Shown in pieces: positions 1-5,683 of a stretch of DNA of 8,243 nucleotides; the first letter of the stretch is position 1; the number at the start of each line of letters is the position of its first letter. The notes under the pieces are model-generated. The model saw nothing but the letters and a program-made list of their open reading frames with translations. It had not been told where the DNA came from and ran no database searches. The stretch comes from a bacterium (GTDB lineage Bacteria > Arandabacterota > Arandabacteria > Arandabacterales > JALGWA01). The position numbers and the translations under genes are program-made. Location of the stretch: contig JALGWA010000040.1 in the NCBI GenBank assembly GCA_025774425.1, forward strand, positions 1 through 8,243. The letters run 5' to 3'.

Positions 1-79
1 CTACAACAACCTCGGCAGGCGCTTCGTATTCGTCGATGACACGGGTTTCGGCGACTATCGCCTGACCGAGGGTTTCTGA
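1..79 (+). CDS. 3' end of an unidentified upstream gene (partial)
   Basis: An open frame enters from the left edge, with complete codons from position 2, and ends at TGA 77-79. Only 25 residues are visible. They are rich in aromatic and charged residues, with a VDDTGFGDYRL stretch near the end. This is too little to assign a family. The next gene starts 5 nt after the stop, so this gene is probably the first visible member of the same operon as the NlpC/P60 endopeptidase, and a role in peptidoglycan or peptide metabolism is possible by context only. The frame is favoured because it runs directly into a short, operon-like junction and has the same codon style as the following genes. Confidence 0.6.
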   Translation, partial: YNNLGRRFVFVDDTGFGDYRLTEGF

Positions 80-84
80 TCACG

Positions 85-870
85 ATGCTGCACGCCACTG
101 CAGTCGTGGTCCGGCCGGTCGCCGGCCTGAGGTCCCGTCCGAGGACCGCGGCCGAGCTCGTGACGCAGGAAGTGTGGGGCAGGCGGCTCACCCCCATCGA
201 GGCCAAGGCCGACTGGCTGCTGTGCGAGACCGTCGACGGCATGAGGGGCTGGGTGCCGGCTTCGTCGGTTGCGCCCGGTGCCGGCTTCGCGCCGACGCAT
301 GTCGTCGGGCGGCGCTTCGCCGCCTTCAGGCGCGGAAGGCGGGATGTGGTGATGCTGCCCATGGGGAGCACGGCTGCTGTCGAGAGCGTCCACCGGGGCG
401 CAGCGCGGGTCAGGGGACCGGACGGCCGCATGGGCAGGCTGCCGGCCGGCGCGCTCGTCCCCGTGGCCGGCGCTCGGCCGGGGCCGGCGGAGGCGAGGGC
501 CGTCATGGAGCGGCTGATTCCGGAAGTAATCGGCGCGCCGTATCTGTGGGGCGGCAAGAGCACGTTCGGTTTCGACTGCTCGGGTCTGGTGCAGGTGACC
601 TACGGGTTCCTCGGCGTGACCTTGCCGCGCGATTCGAGTGAGCAGGCGGCCACAGGGCGCAGGGTGGAATCCCTGGAACGCCTGCGACCCCTGGATCTCG
701 TCTTCTTCGGGGCGGGGGGCCGCATAGACCATGTCGCGATACATCTGGGGGGTCTCGTCATCCTCCACTCTTCGGGATATGTCCGTCTCGAGACCCTCAA
801 GGCGGGCCGGCCGGGCTTCAGGGAAGACCTGAGGAGGAGATTCGCATGGGCGACGCGGCCCATGGCATAG
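85..870 (+). CDS. YkfC-like NlpC/P60 (C40) gamma-D-glutamyl-L-diamino acid endopeptidase
   Basis: This 261-aa protein has an SH3b-like segment at about residues 5-63 (VVVRPVAGLRSRP start, GWVPASSV end), a second SH3-like segment at about 70-127, and a C-terminal NlpC/P60 domain at about 135-258. The catalytic signature is visible: FDCSG with Cys165, DHVAIHLG with His216, and His228 in ILHSSG as the third polar residue. YPYLWGG-type sequence precedes the cysteine (APYLWGGKS, 151-159). The order SH3-SH3-NlpC matches Bacillus YkfC, which cuts between gamma-D-Glu and the diamino acid of murein peptides with a free N-terminal L-Ala. No signal peptide is seen, because the N-terminus goes straight into SH3 sequence, so a cytoplasmic recycling role is inferred. 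The ATG at 85 is the first start after an in-frame stop at 37-39, and a weak GAGGG lies at 68-72. The 3' end overlaps the next gene by 25 nt. The family call is firm; the exact bond cleaved is inferred. Confidence 0.9.
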   Translation: MLHATAVVVRPVAGLRSRPRTAAELVTQEVWGRRLTPIEAKADWLLCETVDGMRGWVPASSVAPGAGFAPTHVVGRRFAAFRRGRRDVVMLPMGSTAAVESVHRGAARVRGPDGRMGRLPAGALVPVAGARPGPAEARAVMERLIPEVIGAPYLWGGKSTFGFDCSGLVQVTYGFLGVTLPRDSSEQAATGRRVESLERLRPLDLVFFGAGGRIDHVAIHLGGLVILHSSGYVRLETLKAGRPGFREDLRRRFAWATRPMA

Positions 871-1904
871 ACGGCTTCGGCCGTCTCGCGATTCTCGCCG
901 AGGGCGATTTCGGCGTGCTGACGTCCAAGACGGCCGCCTGCGTGATAAGATACGCCCCGGAGAGGGTCGCCTGTGTAATCGACAGCACCAAGGCCGGGGC
1001 TTCGGTCGAGGACGTGCTCGGCTTCGGCGGCCGTATCCCGGTGGTCGCAGGCATCGAGGAGGCGTTGGCCTGCGGGCCCGACGCCCTGCTCATCGGCATT
1101 GCCCCCAGGGGCGGAGCGCTCCCGGACGAATGGCGGGAGATCCTCCTCGAGGCCATCGCCGGGGGACTCAACGTCATAAGCGGCCTGCATCACGTGCTTG
1201 CGGAGGACGAGGAGATATCGCGCGCGGCGGGAGCGGCGGGTGTCCGGATATGGGACGTGCGCGTGCCGAAGGTGCCGCGGGCCGTGGCCTCGGGATCGCT
1301 GCGCCGCAAGACGGGCAAGGTGATTCTCACCGTGGGGTCGGACTGCAGGACGGGCAAGATGACGGTTGCCTTCGAGGTTGCCAGGGACCTCGGTCGCCGG
1401 GGCGTCGCGGCGGAATTCGTGCCGACGGGCCAGACCGGCATAATGCTGGCGGGCTGGGGCGAAGCCGTGGACCGCGTCCCCGGGGACTTCATGTCCGCGG
1501 TTACGGAAGCCTTGACGACCGAGGCGCTGGAGCGTGCGGACGTAGCCGTCGTCGAGGGCCAGGGGGCGCTGATACACCCGGCCTACTCCGCCGTGGCGCT
1601 CGGAATCATGCACGGCTGCTGTCCCGATGCCATGATACTGTGCCATCAGCCGACGAGGACCGGGATTCCCGGCTACGACGTCGCCATACCGCCGCTCGGG
1701 GACCTGATCGAGATGCATGAGAAAGTTGCGGGGTTGGTGCACCCGTCCCGCGTCATAGCCGTGGCGGTCAACACCTTCGACATGGACGGGGACGACGCAG
1801 AACGCGAAGCGGCGCGCATCGAAGAATCGACGGGGCTTCCGGTCACCGACGTGATAAGGTGGGGCTGCGGACGCATCGTCCGGGTCGTGGAGGATCTGTT
1901 GTGA
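846..1904 (+). CDS. DUF1611 family P-loop protein (DgcN-like)
   Basis: This 352-aa protein has an N-terminal Rossmann-like half (about 10-150) and a C-terminal P-loop half (about 155-350), the layout of DUF1611 proteins. The P-loop reads VGSDCRTGKMT at 163-173, a Walker A variant typical of this family with Cys and GKMT. Other conserved-looking patches are TGQTG (194-198), EGQGAL (237-242) and a CHQPTR patch near 266-271. A member of DUF1611, DgcN, has been reported to N-acetylate D-glutamate, with an enolase-superfamily partner, DgcA, racemising N-acetyl-D-glutamate. The gene directly downstream here is also an enolase-superfamily epimerase. The ATG at 846 follows a strong AGGAGG (832-837) with an 8-nt spacer that lies inside the upstream gene. 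The stop overlaps the next start. No signal peptide is seen, so it should be cytoplasmic. The family assignment is strong; whether it acts on D-Glu, on a dipeptide or on something else is open. Confidence 0.85.
   Translation: MGDAAHGIDGFGRLAILAEGDFGVLTSKTAACVIRYAPERVACVIDSTKAGASVEDVLGFGGRIPVVAGIEEALACGPDALLIGIAPRGGALPDEWREILLEAIAGGLNVISGLHHVLAEDEEISRAAGAAGVRIWDVRVPKVPRAVASGSLRRKTGKVILTVGSDCRTGKMTVAFEVARDLGRRGVAAEFVPTGQTGIMLAGWGEAVDRVPGDFMSAVTEALTTEALERADVAVVEGQGALIHPAYSAVALGIMHGCCPDAMILCHQPTRTGIPGYDVAIPPLGDLIEMHEKVAGLVHPSRVIAVAVNTFDMDGDDAEREAARIEESTGLPVTDVIRWGCGRIVRVVEDLL
1889..1903 (+). promoter_or_regulatory. Ribosome binding site and GTG start of the epimerase gene
   Basis: GGAGG at 1889-1893 stands 7 nt before GTG 1901-1903. 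The GTG overlaps the preceding stop (TGA 1902-1904) in a 4-nt GTGA junction. This decides the start: an in-frame ATG at 1859 would add 14 residues (MGLRTHRPGRGG...) with no family resemblance and no comparable ribosome binding site. The junction predicts translational coupling of the DUF1611 protein and the epimerase. Confidence 0.85.
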
Positions 1905-2932
1905 AGGTGACCTGCAGGATCGAGAAACTCGTGCTCGAATTGCCGTTCACCATATTCCGAGGTACGACGTCCGAGCAGCACATATGCATCGCCGAGATCG
2001 AGCACGAGGGCGTCACGGGCTACGGCGAGGCGTCGCCGTCCGCCTACTACGGGGATTCCGTGGACGCCGCCGCCAGGACGATAAGGGCTTCGGAAGCCGT
2101 GCTGTCCGGACCGGAGTGGGATTTCGATCCATATGCGCTTGAGGCGGTCTCGAAGCGTCTCGGTCGGGAGTTCCCGGAGAGCCCGTCCGGCAGGGCGGCG
2201 GTGGAGATCGCACTCCATGACCTGGCGGGCAAGCTCGCCGGCCTTCCGGTTTACAAGATGCTGGGACTCGCGGGCATCGATCCCCCGCCGACGTCCTACA
2301 CGGTGGGTGTCCGGGACGTCGATCTTCTCTCGGACGGGATCGAACGCCTGAGGTCCTTCCCGATTCTCAAGGTCAAGCTGGGCTTCGGGAGGGAGGAAGA
2401 CCTTCTGGACCTTCTCCGCGGCGAGACGGACGCCGTGCTCCGGGCCGACGTCAACGAAGGCTGGGACGTCGACACGGCACTGGAGAAGATGGCGCGTTAC
2501 GGAGAGAAGTATTCGATGGAGTTCTTCGAACAACCCCTTCCCAAGACCGACCGGGAGGGCTACAGGAGGCTGATGGCCGAGACCGACCAGACCGTGATCG
2601 TCGACGAGAGCGTCACGGCGGGGCGTGACATCCCCGGTTGGGCGGGCCTCGCCCACGGCGTCAACATAAAGCTGATGAAGTCGGGCGGCATACGCGAAGC
2701 GCTGGCCATGGTCGCGGCGGCGAGGGCAGTGGGTCTCAAGGTCATGCTGGGCTGCATGGTCGAGAGTTCCGTGGGGATCAGCGCGGCCGCCCAGATCGCT
2801 CCGCTCGTCGACTACTGCGACCTCGACGGCAACCTCCTCATCGCCAACGACCCCTTCGTCGGCGTCCGCGGGGACGCCGGTGTGCTCGACCTCGGCGACA
2901 GCCCCGGGATCGGCGTCCGCCCGCGCTTCTGA
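1901..2932 (+). CDS. Enolase-superfamily dipeptide epimerase (L-Ala-D/L-Glu epimerase type)
   Basis: This 343-aa protein from GTG 1901 has an enolase N-terminal capping domain (about 1-125) and a TIM-barrel domain (about 130-335). It shows the muconate-lactonizing subgroup machinery: KxK Lys157/Lys159 in ILKVKL, metal ligands Asp183 (RADVNEGW), Glu210 (FFEQPL) and Asp235 (VIVDES), and the second catalytic base Lys257 (NIKLMK). An Asp-x-Asp pair at Asp307/Asp309 (CDLDG) matches the motif that binds the free alpha-amino group of the dipeptide in L-Ala-D/L-Glu epimerases. Spacing between these residues is close to that of E. coli YcjG. The expected reaction is Mg-dependent epimerisation of L-Ala-D-Glu to L-Ala-L-Glu in the cytoplasm, feeding peptidases. 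The upstream NlpC/P60 enzyme would supply the dipeptide. The alternative is an N-acetyl-D-glutamate racemase (DgcA), suggested by the DUF1611 neighbour; the Asp-x-Asp motif argues for the dipeptide. Confidence 0.88.
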   Translation: MKVTCRIEKLVLELPFTIFRGTTSEQHICIAEIEHEGVTGYGEASPSAYYGDSVDAAARTIRASEAVLSGPEWDFDPYALEAVSKRLGREFPESPSGRAAVEIALHDLAGKLAGLPVYKMLGLAGIDPPPTSYTVGVRDVDLLSDGIERLRSFPILKVKLGFGREEDLLDLLRGETDAVLRADVNEGWDVDTALEKMARYGEKYSMEFFEQPLPKTDREGYRRLMAETDQTVIVDESVTAGRDIPGWAGLAHGVNIKLMKSGGIREALAMVAAARAVGLKVMLGCMVESSVGISAAAQIAPLVDYCDLDGNLLIANDPFVGVRGDAGVLDLGDSPGIGVRPRF

Positions 2933-2958
2933 TACCTCGGTTTTGAGCGCATTATAAT
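2929..2958 (+). promoter_or_regulatory. Candidate sigma70-type promoter for the receptor operon
   Basis: A perfect TATAAT lies at 2953-2958 in otherwise GC-rich DNA. An 18-nt spacer separates it from CTGATA at 2929-2934 (4 of 6 matches to TTGACA), which overlaps the epimerase stop codon. Transcription would begin near 2965 and leave a leader of about 97 nt before the receptor start at 3062. The placement, in the only long gap and ahead of a new functional group of genes, supports it. The -35 match is weak and the organism's sigma factor preferences are unknown. Confidence 0.45.
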
Positions 2959-3050
2959 CTCTCATTTTCCCTCAAGCCGCGCCGATCACCCGTCGATAAT
3001 CGTGAAGGGCTTAGTCGGTTAGGCAAGAAACACAAAGAAGCAATTGACAG

Positions 3051-3064
3051 AGAGGTGCACTATG
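3051..3064 (+). promoter_or_regulatory. Ribosome binding site and ATG start of the TonB-dependent receptor
   Basis: AGAGGTG at 3051-3057 precedes ATG 3062-3064 by a few bases. This favours ATG 3062 over the in-frame TTG at 3044. The TTG lacks an upstream purine-rich site at useful distance and would place six extra residues before a clean signal peptide (MRVRLVSAVFAFLLFGG). Confidence 0.75.
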
Positions 3065-5668
3065 CGCGTAAGGCTGGTGTCAGCTGTTTTTGCGTTTCTA
3101 CTCTTCGGGGGCGCCTTCACGCTGTCGGCGGGCACGAGCGGCAAGATCGCGGGTGTGGTCATCGACAGCGATACGGGCGAGCCTCTCGTCGCCGTCAACG
3201 TGACGCTCGAGGGAACGAGCATGGGCGCCATCACCAATCCCGAAGGCCGGTACTACATAGTCAACGTGCCGCCGGGCAAGTACGCGGTGAAGGCATCGAT
3301 GATGGGCTACGAGGCCGTCGTCAAGACCGAGGCGCTTGTCAACGCCGATTTCACGAGCAGTGTGGACTTCGAGCTCGCTCCGGCGGTGCTCGACGTCGTC
3401 GGGGAGATCGTCGTCGTCGCGGAAAGACCCCTGATCCGGAAGGACAAGACGTCGTCGCTCAACATCATAGAGCATGACGAAATCGAAATGCTTCCGGTCG
3501 AGACACCCTTCGAGATCGTGGCCTTCCAGGCGGGGGCGACCACGGACCGCAGGGGAATCCACATAAGGGGCGGCCGGGAGAACGAAGTCGCCTACACGAT
3601 CAACGGGGCGTCCATTCTCGACCCGATATTCTCCCGGGCAGCGGCGGGGTACGACGAGGCTTCGATCCAGGAGATGATGATCCTGACGGGTGGCTACAAC
3701 CCCGAGTACGGCAACGCCCAGAGCGCGATCGTCAACGTCGTCTCCAAGGAAGGCGGGACGACCTTCCGCGGCGAGTTCGGAAGCGAGTTCTACCTGCCCG
3801 TCGAGGGCCTGTGGGAGTCGGCCGACGACGCGGGCGAGTACGACACCGGGTACAGGACGGCCACGCTCAGTCTCAGCGGCCCCAGCCCGTGGAGCAAGGA
3901 CCTCAGGTATTTCCTGTCCGTGGAATCGTCCAAGTGGGACGACTGGGATCCCCACGTGCACGTGCTGGACGGTCAGGGGCGCGACAGGACGCAGGCGATC
4001 TGGAAGATCTCGGCTTTGCCGTCGGGCGGTCTCAAGGTCTACTTCGAGGGCCTGTATTACGACACCCAGTTCGGCGTGTGGAACGCCCAGCGTCGATACG
4101 TGCCCGAGACCTTCCTCGGCTATGACAGGTGGAGCCTCGCCGGCGTGCTCGGCGTAAGCCACATGATGAGTCCGAGCTCCTACTATGACGTCGCCGTGTC
4201 CCGCTTCGAGACCAACTACCACGTGGCCCAGCCGGGCAAGTGGTGGAACATGAACGAGTCCGAGGAATGGAACACGACCCCGGTCGAAGAGGGCGGCGGA
4301 GGCATCAACATCAACACCGAGTACGACGAGGACAACTTCATAGTCGGCGGGGACAACAACCTGTTCCACGATTCCGAGTCCACCGTCAACGGCGTCAGGG
4401 GATCCTACACCTGGCAGGCGAACGGCAATCACCAGTTCAAGTTCGGCGGGGAATACACCAAGTACAAGACCAGGCATCACGAGGTATATGCCTCCCCGGG
4501 CAACATATACAGGAATCAGTATCTCGTGCGGCCCACGTATGCGGTGGCCTTCGCCCAGGACAAGATCGAGTACAGCGGCATGATCGTCAACGCGGGTCTG
4601 AGGCTCGACGTGTTCGACCCCCGGATGAAGATTCCGTCCGACGAGACCTACCCCTGGGATCCCTCGATCCAGGTGCCCGGCCCGGAATGCGGCGGGCCGG
4701 ACGCGACGGAACCGCCGCTGTGGAAGCTGACGGATGCCAAGGCCAAGGCGAGGGTGAGTCCCAGGCTCGGGATATCCCACCCGGTCTCGGACGGCTCCGT
4801 ACTCCACTTCACCTACGGTCATTACTACCAGGTGCCGCCGTTCAGCTACCTCTATACCAACACCAAGTATGACATGGGCGGGCACTGGCCGCTGATCGGC
4901 AATCCCAACCTGCTGCCGGAGAGGACGGTATCCTACGAGGTCGGCATAGAGAGCATACTGGCCGAGGACCTTGTCATCGACCTCACCGGCTTCTACAAGA
5001 ACATAGACAACCTTGTCTCCACCGTCACAATCAACGACTCGAGGGACCCCGATACGCCCCCGGACGCCACTCAGTACACGACCTACCGGAACACCGACTA
5101 CGGCAATGTCAGGGGATTCGAGTTCACCCTGAGGAAGCGCTTCAGGGAGTCCTGGATGGGCCGCATCATCTATACCTTCATGATCGGAAAGGGACGGAGC
5201 TCGGACGTCATCGAGGGCTATAACCAGCTCTTCAACGGCACGGTCGGCCCGACGAGGGAATACTACCTCGACTGGGACAGGCGGCACAGCCTGGTGTTCG
5301 ACATCGGCTACGGGCGAGTGGACAACTGGGCGGTCAACTTCCTCATCAAGTACGCGACCGGGTCCCCGTACACGCCCACGGAGGCATCGAGGTCGCTGCA
5401 GCCCGAGCAGAACACCGCGAGATTCCCGGACATATCGGTTGTCAACATGAGGCTGTCGAAGGACTTCCACTTGTTCGCCCAGAAGGAACAGGTGTTCCTC
5501 GAGGTGTTCAACCTCTTCAACAAGAAGAACCTCGTCAACTTCAACGACGACAACTCCGACCTCATGAGGCACCTGCGCCTCTACGGCACCTGGACCGGCC
5601 CGTATGACGACGTGACGGTCTACGGGGGCCCGAGGGAGATTCGTGGAGGATTCCGTGTTGTGTTCTAG
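3062..5668 (+). CDS. TonB-dependent outer-membrane receptor with carboxypeptidase-regulatory-like N-terminal domain
   Basis: This 868-aa protein has a signal peptide (residues 1 to about 23, MRVRLVSAVFAFLLFGG core, likely cleavage after LSA). A carboxypeptidase-regulatory-like beta-sandwich follows at about 27-107 (GKIAGVVIDSDTGEPLVAVNV, with GYEAVV near its end). The plug domain spans about 118-232, with IHIRGGRENEVAYTINGAS and GGYNPEYGNAQSAIVNVVSK patches. A long barrel of alternating aromatic strands ends in GFRVVF, with the terminal Phe expected of an outer-membrane beta-signal. Such receptors import large or scarce ligands using TonB energy. The substrate cannot be read from sequence. 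The length and layout resemble SusC-like receptors in the FCB group, but no SusD lipoprotein follows. Instead the next gene, 15 nt downstream, encodes a secreted sorting-domain protein, and a PorV/PorQ-family gene comes after it. This is the first gene of the second operon, preceded by a candidate promoter. Confidence 0.88.
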   Translation: MRVRLVSAVFAFLLFGGAFTLSAGTSGKIAGVVIDSDTGEPLVAVNVTLEGTSMGAITNPEGRYYIVNVPPGKYAVKASMMGYEAVVKTEALVNADFTSSVDFELAPAVLDVVGEIVVVAERPLIRKDKTSSLNIIEHDEIEMLPVETPFEIVAFQAGATTDRRGIHIRGGRENEVAYTINGASILDPIFSRAAAGYDEASIQEMMILTGGYNPEYGNAQSAIVNVVSKEGGTTFRGEFGSEFYLPVEGLWESADDAGEYDTGYRTATLSLSGPSPWSKDLRYFLSVESSKWDDWDPHVHVLDGQGRDRTQAIWKISALPSGGLKVYFEGLYYDTQFGVWNAQRRYVPETFLGYDRWSLAGVLGVSHMMSPSSYYDVAVSRFETNYHVAQPGKWWNMNESEEWNTTPVEEGGGGININTEYDEDNFIVGGDNNLFHDSESTVNGVRGSYTWQANGNHQFKFGGEYTKYKTRHHEVYASPGNIYRNQYLVRPTYAVAFAQDKIEYSGMIVNAGLRLDVFDPRMKIPSDETYPWDPSIQVPGPECGGPDATEPPLWKLTDAKAKARVSPRLGISHPVSDGSVLHFTYGHYYQVPPFSYLYTNTKYDMGGHWPLIGNPNLLPERTVSYEVGIESILAEDLVIDLTGFYKNIDNLVSTVTINDSRDPDTPPDATQYTTYRNTDYGNVRGFEFTLRKRFRESWMGRIIYTFMIGKGRSSDVIEGYNQLFNGTVGPTREYYLDWDRRHSLVFDIGYGRVDNWAVNFLIKYATGSPYTPTEASRSLQPEQNTARFPDISVVNMRLSKDFHLFAQKEQVFLEVFNLFNKKNLVNFNDDNSDLMRHLRLYGTWTGPYDDVTVYGGPREIRGGFRVVF

Positions 5669-5683
5669 CCACGGAGGTATGAG

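Noticed and set aside
1859..1903. Upstream ATG at 1859 as the epimerase start
   Set aside because: It gives an extra Arg/Gly-rich segment unlike the family, lacks a good ribosome binding site, and would create a 46-nt overlap. GTG 1901 has GGAGG at the right distance and a 4-nt GTGA coupling junction.
2923..2950. Possible terminator hairpin (GCGCT ... AGCGC) after the epimerase gene
   Set aside because: The stem is only 5 bp with an 18-nt loop and no T-run follows, so it is not a credible intrinsic terminator.
600..2965. Two antisense open frames (600-1742 and 1673-2965) opposite the recycling operon
   Set aside because: They overlap each other and lie opposite genes with clear catalytic motifs; no family resemblance is seen.
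2986..3005. Short inverted repeats (TCAC/GTGA, CGAT/ATCG) in the receptor leader
   Set aside because: The stems are 4 bp, mutually exclusive, and one has a 1-nt loop. No riboswitch-like architecture could be supported.
3044..3049. TTGACA, a perfect -35 consensus
   Set aside because: It is only 12 nt before the receptor ATG and overlaps the ribosome-binding region, so a promoter here would start transcription inside the gene. It also encodes the discarded TTG start.
3098..5572. Long antisense open frame opposite the receptor gene
   Set aside because: The opposite frame has a strong signal peptide, plug and barrel motifs and a ribosome binding site. The antisense product is a Val/Gly/Arg/Asp-rich translation with no recognisable domain, a normal by-product of GC-rich codon bias.
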